NCBI RefSeq assembly: GCF_007860075.1
Contig: NZ_SJPP01000001.1
Coordinates: 1,448,501-1,512,500 of the forward strand
DNA: 64,000 nt
Direction of reading: 5' to 3'
Source of the DNA: Symmachiella macrocystis
Lineage (GTDB): Bacteria > Planctomycetota > Planctomycetia > Planctomycetales > Planctomycetaceae
The notes beneath the pieces were generated by a model, which saw only the letters and a program-made list of their open reading frames with translations, made no database searches and had not been told where the DNA came from. The position numbers and the translations under genes are program-made. Position 1 is the first letter of the stretch, and each line of letters begins with the position of its first letter. Below are positions 26,160 to 34,755 of the stretch, one piece after another.

Positions 26160-27488
26160 TTACCAGGAAAGACCGTGGTAACCGTCCGCAGAGGTCCGCT
26201 CCTTATCGATCCGCACCAAATCGATCACGATCTGATCCTCGCGGACACGATCTAAAATGCCTTCGTAATGGGCGTCTTTATTCCCGATGACGATGCATTC
26301 GCTGCTCTCGATCACCTCATCGAGGCTGCCGACCATCAGTTCCGAAACATGGCTGATCTTCTCATCAATAAATTTACGGTTCGATCCCATCAGCCGTGAT
26401 GTCTGGATATGGGGATCAAAAATCATCACCTTTTTACCGCGACCAATCAACGCTTCAGCCAAGGCAACGTGCGGGCTTTCGCGGAGGTCGTCGGTATCGG
26501 GTTTGAAGCTGAATCCCAACATGCCAATTTTTTGTTTGCCGGTGGCAAGCACCGTTTTGATCGCCAACTCGACTTGTTGACGATTCGATTCCAGAATCCG
26601 CTCCAACATCGGCAGCGCGACATGATGTTCGCGGGAGAGCGCCATGATGGCTCGTAGGTCTTTGGGCAAACAGGAACCGCCGAACGCATAACCCGGTTTT
26701 AGGTAATACGGCGAGAGGTTCAATTTGTCGTCTGCGCAAAAGATCTCCATCACCGCATGGCTGTCGACTTCCAGTGATTTGCAGATGCGGCCAATCTCGT
26801 TGGCGAAACAGACCTTTGTGGCGTGGAACAAGTTGCAGGCGTATTTGATCGTCTCGGCTGTGCGCAGATCGGTGAGGAACAGCGGCGCGTCGATGTGGGC
26901 ATACAGGTCGCCCACGATTTGTGCGTCTTCGGGACGCGATGCGCCGACAACTGTAAAGGGGGGATGTTCGTAATCCTTCAGCGCCGTTCCTTCTCGCAAA
27001 AATTCGGGATTGCTCACCACGGCGAAATCTTCAGGACAACTTTTGCCGCTGGCTTCGGCGATGACTTCAACACAGCGATCACAAGTGCCGGGCAGAACAG
27101 TTGAGCGGATGATCACCACGTGCCGCGTCTCTTTTTGCGCGATGGCTTTTCCAATATCACGGCAGACCGCTTCGATGGCGGAGAGGTCAATTTTCTCGCT
27201 CGGCAAACTGGGCGTGCCAACGCAGACGAACGAAATATCGGTCGCCAAAATTCCCGCCGTCGTGTCGGCGGTCGCGCTGAGACGTTTTTCTTCAACCTGC
27301 AAGGCGGCCAACTCCGCCAAGCCGGGTTCAAACAACGGTACGCTGCCGGAGTTGATCGCATCCACTTTTTCCGGCACCAACTCGACACCGATCACGGTGT
27401 TGCCCGCAGCTGCTAAATTCGTGGCTGAGACACACCCGACATAACCGAGTCCAAAAATGCTGATCCGCGCTGGGGTGCTGCTGGTCAT
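26160..27488 (-). CDS. GDP-mannose 6-dehydrogenase / UDP-glucose dehydrogenase family
   Basis: A 442-residue NAD-dependent dehydrogenase that oxidises the C6 hydroxyl of a nucleotide sugar to the uronate in two steps. The Rossmann motif is 'ISIFGLGYVGCVSATNLA', and the catalytic cysteine is in 'GYAFGGSCLPKDLRA'. 'IIRSTVLPGT' and 'NPEFLREGTA' are family signatures. The N-terminus and the GG-SCLPKD form are closer to AlgD (GDP-mannose) than to typical Ugd, which would pair with the pyrophosphorylase at 8011. This remains an inference. GGAG 5 bp upstream of ATG 27488 sets the start. Confidence 0.88.
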   Translation of the reverse strand: MTSSTPARISIFGLGYVGCVSATNLAAAGNTVIGVELVPEKVDAINSGSVPLFEPGLAELAALQVEEKRLSATADTTAGILATDISFVCVGTPSLPSEKIDLSAIEAVCRDIGKAIAQKETRHVVIIRSTVLPGTCDRCVEVIAEASGKSCPEDFAVVSNPEFLREGTALKDYEHPPFTVVGASRPEDAQIVGDLYAHIDAPLFLTDLRTAETIKYACNLFHATKVCFANEIGRICKSLEVDSHAVMEIFCADDKLNLSPYYLKPGYAFGGSCLPKDLRAIMALSREHHVALPMLERILESNRQQVELAIKTVLATGKQKIGMLGFSFKPDTDDLRESPHVALAEALIGRGKKVMIFDPHIQTSRLMGSNRKFIDEKISHVSELMVGSLDEVIESSECIVIGNKDAHYEGILDRVREDQIVIDLVRIDKERTSADGYHGLSW

Positions 27489-27673
27489 CAAATCTCCAAT
27501 AGTCTGCATCGCTAAGGCCGGCTGGGGTTCTGGCGCCGGTTGAGCTGGAATGGTCTGTGTTCGAGGGTTTGCCTGCGATCGGCCGCAAGTTCAGGCCGGT
27601 GTTGCTGATAGCATAGCATCCCAAACCCGCCGTTCCGACGTTTTCGCCGAAAATCCGAGCAGAGTTACGACGT

Positions 27674-28069
27674 TCATAGCGACCGTAACAATTCCAGCAG
27701 CGGAGCGTTCGCCTCGGGAAAGTGCAACGTCGCCAATTCGTCCGCTGTGACCCATCGAAAACCGTTTTCGGGAGCCGCATCGCCCGTTGTATCGACCGGC
27801 CGGCAGCGCCAGAAATGCAAGTCGACCGTCGCATGTGCGTAGGCAAATTCCCGCCGCAACAACAATTCCACCGCCTCAACAGCCAGCCCAGTTTCCTCGC
27901 CACATTCCCGCACGGCGCAAGCAGCTGGCGATTCATCCGCACGACACTTCCCACCGGGAAATTCATCATAACCAGCCAACGGCCCGTCCGAACCGCGACA
28001 CCCGACCAGAAACCGTCCACCTGATTCCAAGACGGCAATGCCGATGACCTGCGGTGAGTGAGTTTTCAT
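27674..28069 (-). CDS. Nudix hydrolase (MutT-like)
   Basis: About 131 residues. The Nudix box is complete: G-x5-E-x7-RE-x2-EE-x-G in 'GKCRADESPAACAVRECGEETG'-type sequence (motif only). 'PLAGYDEFPGGKC' precedes it, as in MutT/8-oxo-dGTPases. The family cleaves nucleoside diphosphates linked to another group; the substrate is not determined. ATG 28069 matches the usual family start. A longer in-frame start at 28144 is possible. Confidence 0.88.
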   Translation of the reverse strand: MKTHSPQVIGIAVLESGGRFLVGCRGSDGPLAGYDEFPGGKCRADESPAACAVRECGEETGLAVEAVELLLRREFAYAHATVDLHFWRCRPVDTTGDAAPENGFRWVTADELATLHFPEANAPLLELLRSL

Positions 28070-28199
28070 CGCGAAAACCGTTGGATAAGTCCATCGAAGA
28101 ATGGCCGCCGCGCACGACGACAAAGTCGTCGGTTTGGGGAGCACTAGGGATCGCGAAACAGGTGAATCACCGAACTATTTCTGGGCACTTCGTTAGGCC

Positions 28200-28320
28200 G
28201 TAGGCTGTAGTAAGTAGGCCATAGGGTTGGCAGGCACACGTCATTCGGCCATCGATAGCCAAATGCCGCCCCCCCACCAGTCCTTCTCTGCCTACTGCCT
28301 ACTTTTCTGGCCACCGGCCA
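28200..28320 (+). repeat. TAGGC/GCCTA intergenic repeat, copy 1
   Basis: 'TAGGCTGTAGTAAGTAGGC...ATAGGGTTGGCAG' on the left and 'CTGCCTACTGCCTAC' on the right, partly complementary, followed by TGGCCACCGGCCAC. It aligns with 41593-41712. Partial pieces occur at 29175-29200 and 48475-48537. Confidence 0.65.
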
Positions 28321-28325
28321 CTCCT

Positions 28326-29135
28326 TTATTTCCCCTGGAGCTCAACCGGCGGACCACCCATAATGTGATAGCCACCGTCGACGTGCAGCGTCTCGCCCGT
28401 CACACCGCTCGCCAAGTCGCTCAACAGATACAGACCCGACTTGCCGACCTCTTCGGGAGTCACGCCGCGTCGCATTGGCGAGAAGTCTTCGTACAATTTG
28501 AGCATCAAATCGAATTCGCCCACTGCTGAGGAACTGAGCGTCTTCAGTGGACCGGCGCTGATGGCATTTACGCGAATTCCCATCGGGCCCATTTCGCTGG
28601 CTAGGTATTCAGTCGTGCTTTCGAGTGCGGCTTTGCAGATGCCCATCATGTTGTAACCGGGGATCACCTTTTCGCCACCCAAGTAGGTCAGCGTCAAAAT
28701 GCTGCCGCCCGGTTTCAACACGTGTTGCGCGCGTTGGGCCAAGGCAATCAGGCTGTAAGCGCTGATGTCCATTGCCAGTTTAAATCCTTCGCGACTGCAA
28801 TTGACCACCAAGCCTTTGAGGTCGTCCATCGGGGCATAGGCGATGCTGTGCAGCACGAAATCCAATTCGCCAAACGTCTCCTTGGCGGCAGCGAAGGCGG
28901 CGTCGATGTCTTCTTCATTTTGCACGTCGCAAGGCATGATGACTTTGGCGCCGATCGGCTCGACAAGTTTGCGCAAACGGCGTTCCATGCGGGGCCGCTC
29001 TGGGTTCTTGTCGGGGATATGCGTAAACCCCATCTCAGCCCCTTCAGCGTGCAATTTTTCGGTAATCGCCCAGGCAATAGAATGATCATTGGCAATGCCA
29101 AACACCATTCCTTTTTTTCCGTCAAACATCCCCAT
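28326..29135 (-). CDS. fabI: Enoyl-[acyl-carrier-protein] reductase (FabI)
   Basis: A 269-residue short-chain dehydrogenase that carries out the last reduction of fatty-acid elongation with NADH. '[18 protein letters not shown]' is the FabI cofactor signature (GxANxxSIAWxIA). The catalytic pair is Tyr-x6-Lys in '[14 protein letters not shown]'. 'VLHSIAYAP' and '[17 protein letters not shown]' are typical. It is the target family of triclosan. The gene is alone, with an intergenic TAGGC repeat immediately downstream. Confidence 0.95.
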   Translation of the reverse strand: MGMFDGKKGMVFGIANDHSIAWAITEKLHAEGAEMGFTHIPDKNPERPRMERRLRKLVEPIGAKVIMPCDVQNEEDIDAAFAAAKETFGELDFVLHSIAYAPMDDLKGLVVNCSREGFKLAMDISAYSLIALAQRAQHVLKPGGSILTLTYLGGEKVIPGYNMMGICKAALESTTEYLASEMGPMGIRVNAISAGPLKTLSSSAVGEFDLMLKLYEDFSPMRRGVTPEEVGKSGLYLLSDLASGVTGETLHVDGGYHIMGGPPVELQGK

Positions 29136-29308
29136 GGTTGGAGTTTCCTTGATATATGCGGTGTGGTGAAGGTTTTTAGGCTATAAACTTTAGGCTGTAG
29201 GAATTGGGTTCCGGCGTTCCCGGGGCCGTTCCTCGGCGGTCTTGGGAGAGAATACCGGTTTGGTGGGGTTGCTTCAATGGCGGGGGCAGGGTGATAGTTT
29301 GAGGGTGG

Positions 29309-29335
29309 CTGGGGACGGACAAAGTCCGCCCCCAG
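29309..29335. repeat. Hairpin CTGGGGACGGAC/GTCCGCCCCCAG
   Basis: A 12-bp stem with one mismatch and an AAA loop, in the 356-bp gap between fabI and the monoheme gene. The rest of 29136-29491 shows only a piece of the TAGGC repeat near 29175 and no gene. Confidence 0.55.
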
Positions 29336-29491
29336 TGCGTTGGATGGAGGAACTGCTGATGCCGGCCGGATTTTTGATGAATCCAACGACGTATTCGACG
29401 TTTATTCGCAGGGGAAAGCAGCAGGTTGTTACAATACCAGTTGATGTTCGTGCTTCGAAAACCGCAGTCGCAGATTTAAGGAGAGACGCTC

Positions 29492-30814
29492 ATGACTCCT
29501 GTGCTGGCGAGTATCCCGGTGGGGCTCTGTTGGGCCTTGATCTGTTCGGCGCTGTTGCTTGCGTTTTGTATTGCTTCGGCGCGCATTCATTGGGCCGGGG
29601 CGGCCTTTGGATATTTGCTGTTCGGGGGGCTTGTGACGCTCTTTTGGTTCTTCGCCTTCACGATGTCACCAGTGTTGTTGTGGAATTGGGCCCTGTTGCT
29701 GTTGGTTACGATCGTTGCTGCTTCAATGAAGTGGTCCGTGCAGCGAACATTAGTCTGCGGTCTCACTGCGACGGCAGCCGCCTATCTGATCACGGCGGTT
29801 GCGTTCATCCCTGAATACCAGGAACGGCTAGCATTGCGTGAGGAGTATCCGCAAGTGTCGTTGGTCGAACGCTTGGCCTATGAGAATCGGCCTGAGACTT
29901 CCAAAGAAAGCGATGCAACAGGCAACGAGGATCCGCGAACAGGCTATTCCAGTTTGTACCTGGACGAAGTCGAATCCAAATTGGGAAATGAGGATAGACT
30001 TTGGAGTGACGATGTCTTCGCGCGGAGGAAGAGATCTCTCCCCTCTTTGTATCGCCCTGCGTTGAATGATGCCCACAAAGGTTTCGTTCATGAATTTATA
30101 ACGGCAGACGGAGCCGGCGTAATGCGCATGCCCCGCCGCCCCGCACGCAGGGAGTTCATAGAGATCCCTGAAACAAAACCGATTCCGATTCCCAAGCCCT
30201 CACCCCAAGCCGAGCCGACACCCGAACAATTCGTTCGGGAGGATAAAATGGCTCCCGACACTCCGCTCGACAAAATGTACTTGGATCAATTCCACTTAGA
30301 CGGTATGGCCGATTTTGCCGATGCCATCGGGTTCGGGTATGTCGAAGAATCCTGGAATTACAATGAACACAAATTGGAACATCACCTCGACCGCGTAACC
30401 GGGTTTCAACCGCATGCGTTTCGCAAATTTCCCGAGCCGCTCACCAACAGCGACAAGTCGGTGCGGTGGCTGATCGAAAAGCTGGAACTGGTCAGCCTGC
30501 TAAAACACGACACGCCGCGGGTGTACGAGTCGAAAAACCTGCCCCGCATGGATGAATTGAGCACAGCACCGACGCGGCCGCTCGATGAATTCGAGACAGC
30601 TGCACTGGCTCGACTGCGCGCAGGCGAAACGTTGGTCGTGCACCAAGACCACAACGACATCCGCATGCTCGGCCCGATCGTGGCGATCAACCAATGCCTG
30701 GAATGCCACAATGTCTCCCGGGGCGATCTACTGGGCGCCTTCACCTATCGCCTCGTCCGCGACCCACAATTACCGGCATTGGAGGGTAAGGCGGTTTCTT
30801 GGTTGGTGCGGTGA
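29492..30814 (+). CDS. Membrane protein with a C-terminal CxxCH heme-binding motif
   Basis: A 440-residue protein. The first 105 residues hold about four hydrophobic helices, followed by a 290-residue soluble region with a Pro/Lys-rich linker ('ETKPIPIPKPSPQAEPTPE'). 'CLECH' (residues 402-406) is a c-type heme attachment site, set in 'QCLECHNVSRGDLLGAFTYRL', so the C-terminus should be periplasmic. The heme-site context resembles single-heme sensor or redox domains; the partner is unknown. A remnant of the last 23 codons is repeated at 31663-31735. Confidence 0.7.
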   Translation: MTPVLASIPVGLCWALICSALLLAFCIASARIHWAGAAFGYLLFGGLVTLFWFFAFTMSPVLLWNWALLLLVTIVAASMKWSVQRTLVCGLTATAAAYLITAVAFIPEYQERLALREEYPQVSLVERLAYENRPETSKESDATGNEDPRTGYSSLYLDEVESKLGNEDRLWSDDVFARRKRSLPSLYRPALNDAHKGFVHEFITADGAGVMRMPRRPARREFIEIPETKPIPIPKPSPQAEPTPEQFVREDKMAPDTPLDKMYLDQFHLDGMADFADAIGFGYVEESWNYNEHKLEHHLDRVTGFQPHAFRKFPEPLTNSDKSVRWLIEKLELVSLLKHDTPRVYESKNLPRMDELSTAPTRPLDEFETAALARLRAGETLVVHQDHNDIRMLGPIVAINQCLECHNVSRGDLLGAFTYRLVRDPQLPALEGKAVSWLVR

Positions 30815-30822
30815 CGGAGGAG

Positions 30823-31560
30823 TCAGTGACCTTGCGTTTCCATGAACGCGCGAAATGATGTATCTGCATACGGGCCGTAGGCGCGAGCGACATCGAAAAC
30901 GGTCTTTCCCCGGCCGTCTTTAAGATACGGATCGGCGCCCGATTCCAGCAACACAGCGACGGCCGACCAATCAAATGTTGGCTTATTTGTTTGGATTGCC
31001 CCGTCAATGGCGACATCTACGGCTACAAAAAGTGGTGTCGTCCCACGAGCATCCGGCAGGTTCACGTCCGCGCCAGCAGTCACCAACAATCGAATGATTT
31101 CGCCCGTTTCATCTGTTTCAGCCGCGCACGCGATTGCTGACAATGAATAACGCCCCCGCCGATTGAGGTTCACTCCTGAGGCCAAAAGTCGCTTGATGGC
31201 AGAAGTATTCTTACAGCTAACCTCATGGACAAGATTGTCATGAATCAGCGACGATTCATAGCTGTATTCGACGTCCGTACCAGCAAACACGGCCTCAATC
31301 ATCGGCAGAACAACTTCGATCGAAGTAATTTGACCTGTCAACATGATTGGGTTTTCGTCACTTATCAGCAGGTTGGCCCACTGATTGAATACTTCATAAT
31401 TGGGCGGCCACATTGTCAGAGGCTCGACTTGAACAACCTTCCAATCGTGATTGCGAAACAGCTCGGCCAGCTGGGGGTAGCGCAACTGGGTACGTAGCGA
31501 ACCGTAAAAAAACGGACACAACTCATTGAAATTTGGTCGAGCATCCATAGAGGGTCTCAT
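30823..31560 (-). CDS. Ankyrin-repeat protein
   Basis: A 245-residue soluble protein. Ankyrin repeats occupy about residues 105-240: 'IHDNLVHEVSCKNTSAIKRLLASGVNLN', 'LSAIACAAETDETGEIIRLLVTAGADVNLPDARGTTPLFVAV' and 'AVAVLLESGADPYLKDGRGKTVFDVARAYG' (motifs only). The N-terminal 100 residues are not recognised. AT-rich relative to the neighbours. It converges on the monoheme gene with 8 bp between stops and lies between two copies of that gene's 3' tail, suggesting it arrived by insertion or rearrangement. Confidence 0.8.
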   Translation of the reverse strand: MRPSMDARPNFNELCPFFYGSLRTQLRYPQLAELFRNHDWKVVQVEPLTMWPPNYEVFNQWANLLISDENPIMLTGQITSIEVVLPMIEAVFAGTDVEYSYESSLIHDNLVHEVSCKNTSAIKRLLASGVNLNRRGRYSLSAIACAAETDETGEIIRLLVTAGADVNLPDARGTTPLFVAVDVAIDGAIQTNKPTFDWSAVAVLLESGADPYLKDGRGKTVFDVARAYGPYADTSFRAFMETQGH

Positions 31561-31662
31561 GAACGATGCCGCACGTTTTTGCGAGATAGATTTGCGGGAG
31601 GCTGTCGAACACTTTGTGCGTCGTTTATCTCGTGATGAATATTCATAGCTAACAACCGTTTG

Positions 31663-31735
31663 CTATCGCCTCGCCCGCAACCCGCAAATGCCGGCATTGG
31701 AGGGTAAGGCGGTTTCTTGGTTGTCACGGTGACGG
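31663..31735 (+). pseudogene. Remnant of a second copy of the monoheme gene's 3' end
   Basis: These 73 bp match 30745-30817 at about 89% identity, including the stop codon. The encoded tail is 'YRLARNPQMPALEGKAVSWLSR' against 'YRLVRDPQLPALEGKAVSWLVR' in the intact gene (compared piecewise). No coding sequence precedes it. It looks like the leftover of a paralogue or of a duplicated flank. Confidence 0.7.
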
Positions 31736-31808
31736 GATATGACGATAGAAATTGGTACTAAGAGTTGGCAAAGCCCTAGCTTGCCAAGCGACCATCGAAC
31801 GTACTTCG

Positions 31809-32183
31809 CTATTCGTCGATTTTCATTTCCTTCATGAACTCCGACAAGTCCTTGGGATCGGGAGTCGTGATTTCACCATCAACAATCTTTACAAACAACC
31901 TTGTGTAGTCCAATGGGATTCCCGAAAGCTGCGACATCAAACCCATCATTCGCGACTTTTCCGTAATCGGCACGCGATAATATCCAAGTTCACCAACCAG
32001 TAAGTAATGGTGGGCAGCGTCTGATCCGACATACTCAATAAAGGGGAGATCCTTCGTCATTTCCTCAAGTTTCGATGGGGCGATATCCGTCGCCTCATCG
32101 ACAGTGCGACCGCCGTGCGGGACTGCATTCCACCATACCGCCACGACAATCAGCCCGACCAAGATCGGTGGAAGAAGCCGCAT
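31809..32183 (-). CDS. Small membrane-anchored protein of unknown function
   Basis: About 124 residues starting at ATG 32183. One N-terminal hydrophobic helix ('LLPPILVGLIVVAVWWNAV'), then an acidic soluble part with 'KLEEMTKDLPFIEYVGSDAAHHYLL' (cited in part) and a repetitive acidic C-terminus 'DLSEFMKEMKIDE'. No family is recognised. The start follows the visible signal/anchor; upstream in-frame sequence derives from the palindromic repeat at 32311. Confidence 0.55.
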   Translation of the reverse strand: MRLLPPILVGLIVVAVWWNAVPHGGRTVDEATDIAPSKLEEMTKDLPFIEYVGSDAAHHYLLVGELGYYRVPITEKSRMMGLMSQLSGIPLDYTRLFVKIVDGEITTPDPKDLSEFMKEMKIDE

Positions 32184-32310
32184 CGCACGTGATCGCTGGA
32201 CATTAGAAACACTCGCCAACTCGCTGCTCCTTCCCCTGCACGCTATAAATAAACCCAACAAAATGCTACGACTTTCTATTACACCGAAAGCCGTTCGTCC
32301 TACACAGAAA

Positions 32311-32328
32311 GGTGCGTCGCGACGCACC
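32311..32328. repeat. 18-bp palindrome, second copy
   Basis: GGTGCGTCGCGACGCACC, identical to 24123-24140, again preceded by a GTCCTA-x-AGAAA-like sequence and followed by CTAC. Confidence 0.75.
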
Positions 32329-32362
32329 CTACATTTGCCCTCCGTGGCTCCGTGGTGAACCT

Positions 32363-33385
32363 TCACCACTCTAGAATCACCTTCCCCGAACGGCCTTCCT
32401 CCATTGCTTGGAAACCGAGTTCGTAATCGTCGACTTGGAAACAGTGGGTGATTACGCCGGTGATGTCGAGGCCGCTTTGTAGCATGGTGGTCATCTTGTA
32501 CCACGTTTCGTACATCTCGCGGCCATAGATGCCCTTGAGCTTCAGGCCTTTGAAGATGACTTGGCTCCAATCGGTGACGATTGGTTTGGGGAAGATGCCG
32601 AGCAGGGCGACGCTGCCGCCGTGGTTCATGGTTTCTAACATTGATTGAAACGCCGCCGGGCTGCCTGACATTTCTAGGCCGACGTCGAAGCCCTCGTGCA
32701 TGCCCAAGTCCTGCATCGCAGCTTGCAGTGATTTCTCTTGCGGATTGAGTGTGTAGGTTGCGCCGAGCCGTTGGGCTAATTCGAGGCGGTATTCGTTGAT
32801 GTCGGTGACGACTACGTGCCGGGCGCCGACGTGCCGGCAGATGGCAGCGGCCATGACACCAATCGGGCCGGCTCCGGTGATCAACACGTCTTCGCCCACC
32901 ATGTCTTGCGACAGGGCGGTGTGCGTGGCATTGCCGAAGGGGTCGAGAATCGTGGCGATTTCTGAAGGGATGTCGTCGGGGATTTTGAAGCCATTGGTCG
33001 CCGGCAGCGAAAAGAACTCGCCGAAGCTACCGGGTCGATCCACACCGACTCCTTGCGTATTGCGGCACAGATGCCGCCGCCCGGCGCGGCAGTTGCGACA
33101 ATGGCGGCAAGTGATGTGCCCTTCGCCCGAGACGCGGTCCCCCGGTTTGAAGTCGGCAACGAGATCCCCGACCGCTTCGATCACGCCGCAATATTCATGG
33201 CCGGTCACCATCGGCACAGGAACGGTCTTTTGCGCCCAATCGTCCCAATGATAGATATGCAGATCGGTGCCGCAGATGGCGGTGTGCGTGATGCGGATCA
33301 ACAGGTCGTTGGGCCCATATTCGGGAACCGGCACATCCTGCATCCACAGACCCGGTTCCGACTTGGCTTTGACGAGGGCTTTCAT
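32363..33385 (-). CDS. tdh: L-threonine 3-dehydrogenase
   Basis: A 340-residue zinc alcohol-dehydrogenase family enzyme that oxidises threonine to 2-amino-3-ketobutyrate. The catalytic zinc site is in '[18 protein letters not shown]' and 'GHEYCGVIE'; the structural zinc loop is '[15 protein letters not shown]'. The NAD motif is '[12 protein letters not shown]'. The C-terminus '[10 protein letters not shown]' is typical of Tdh. It follows kbl on the minus strand (86 bp between them), the standard threonine-to-glycine pair. Confidence 0.95.
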   Translation of the reverse strand: MKALVKAKSEPGLWMQDVPVPEYGPNDLLIRITHTAICGTDLHIYHWDDWAQKTVPVPMVTGHEYCGVIEAVGDLVADFKPGDRVSGEGHITCRHCRNCRAGRRHLCRNTQGVGVDRPGSFGEFFSLPATNGFKIPDDIPSEIATILDPFGNATHTALSQDMVGEDVLITGAGPIGVMAAAICRHVGARHVVVTDINEYRLELAQRLGATYTLNPQEKSLQAAMQDLGMHEGFDVGLEMSGSPAAFQSMLETMNHGGSVALLGIFPKPIVTDWSQVIFKGLKLKGIYGREMYETWYKMTTMLQSGLDITGVITHCFQVDDYELGFQAMEEGRSGKVILEW

Positions 33386-33471
33386 ATGCGAGTTCGCTCC
33401 GAGTTGATCGCCGTGCGCGACCGCAAACGGTCGTCTTGGGAATTGTTAGGAGGTGAAGCATTCAGCTTGCA

Positions 33472-34659
33472 TTATATCACGCCTAATCGTCGGCCGACTT
33501 TTTCGAAGGCGGCGACTGCTTTTTCCAGGTCTTCGCGGGTATGTGCAGCGGACATTTGGGTGCGGATGCGGGCTTTGCCTTGCGGGACGACCGGGAAGGA
33601 AAACCCGATCACGTAAACCCCTTCGTTCATCAACTGCGCCGCCATGTTTTGCGCCAAGACCGCATCGCCCAGCATCACGGGAATGATGGGATGGCTGCCC
33701 GGGACGAGGTCGAAACCGAGTCGCTGCATTTCGTCACGGAAAAATTGGCTGTTCTCGCGCAAGCGCGTCCGCAATTCATCGCCCGACTGCAACAGTTCCA
33801 ACACCTTGAGCGAAGTGGCGACGATCACCGGGGCGACGGAGTTGGAGAACAAATAGGGCCGCGAACGTTGCCGCAGCCAGTCGATGATCTCCTTGCGTCC
33901 CGAGGTGAATCCGCCTGAAGCGCCGCCCAGGGCTTTGCCGAGCGTGCCGGTGATTACGTCGACGCGGTCCATCACGCCGCATGCTTCATGCGTTCCCCGC
34001 CCGCCGTCGCCGACGAAGCCGACGGCGTGAGAATCGTCGACCATCACCAGCGCCTCGGATTGATCGGCCAAGTCGCAGACGGACTTGAGGTCGGCGATTT
34101 TCCCATCCATCGAGAAGACGCCGTCGGTGGCGATCATGCGATACCGCGCGCCGGCAGCGGCATCCAATTGTTGCCGCAGGTCGGCCATGTCGTTGTTTTT
34201 GTAGCGAAACCGGTCCGCCTTGCAGAGCCGGATGCCGTCGATGATGCTGGCATGATTCAGTTCGTCGCTGATGACGGCATCCTCGACACCCAGCAGCGTT
34301 TCAAACAATCCGCCGTTGGCATCGAAGCAGGAAGAATACAGAATCGTCGATTCGGTACCGAGAAACTCGGAGAGTTTTTCCTCCAACTCACGGTGAATCG
34401 ATTGCGTGCCGCAGATGAAGCGAACCGAGGAGAGGCCAAAGCCATATTGAGTGAGCGCCTCACGAGCCGTTTCGACAAGAGCGGGATGATTCGACAGTCC
34501 GAGATAATTGTTGGCGCACAAATTGAGCACCCGGCGGCCGTCGGCTTCGATCCAAGCTTGTTGCGGCGAAGTAATCGTCCGCTCCGCCTTATAAAGCCCC
34601 TGATCACGGAGCATGTCGGTTTGGGTCTGCAGGTCGTCAAGAAATGCGCGGTTGGTCAT
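33472..34659 (-). CDS. kbl: Glycine C-acetyltransferase (2-amino-3-ketobutyrate CoA ligase)
   Basis: A 395-residue PLP enzyme that splits 2-amino-3-ketobutyrate with CoA into glycine and acetyl-CoA. '[14 protein letters not shown]' is at the N-terminus. The PLP-binding lysine is in '[16 protein letters not shown]', and the PLP-ring aspartate in '[13 protein letters not shown]'. AAGGAG before ATG 34659 fixes the start, removing 24 upstream in-frame residues. It lies 96 bp downstream of uvrA and just before tdh. Confidence 0.95.
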   Translation of the reverse strand: MTNRAFLDDLQTQTDMLRDQGLYKAERTITSPQQAWIEADGRRVLNLCANNYLGLSNHPALVETAREALTQYGFGLSSVRFICGTQSIHRELEEKLSEFLGTESTILYSSCFDANGGLFETLLGVEDAVISDELNHASIIDGIRLCKADRFRYKNNDMADLRQQLDAAAGARYRMIATDGVFSMDGKIADLKSVCDLADQSEALVMVDDSHAVGFVGDGGRGTHEACGVMDRVDVITGTLGKALGGASGGFTSGRKEIIDWLRQRSRPYLFSNSVAPVIVATSLKVLELLQSGDELRTRLRENSQFFRDEMQRLGFDLVPGSHPIIPVMLGDAVLAQNMAAQLMNEGVYVIGFSFPVVPQGKARIRTQMSAAHTREDLEKAVAAFEKVGRRLGVI

Positions 34660-34755
34660 GGTCTTGTTCTCCTTCCGTTTGTTTCGATACCTGAATTCGG
34701 CGGGAGAATCAACTGGACGGGGACCGTTCATGTTGGCGATATGACGCAGCGTTGA

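Noticed and set aside
30823-31735. Ankyrin gene plus flanking direct repeats as a transposable element
   Set aside because: No transposase, no terminal inverted repeats, and the flanks are coding-derived paralogous tails rather than a target-site duplication.
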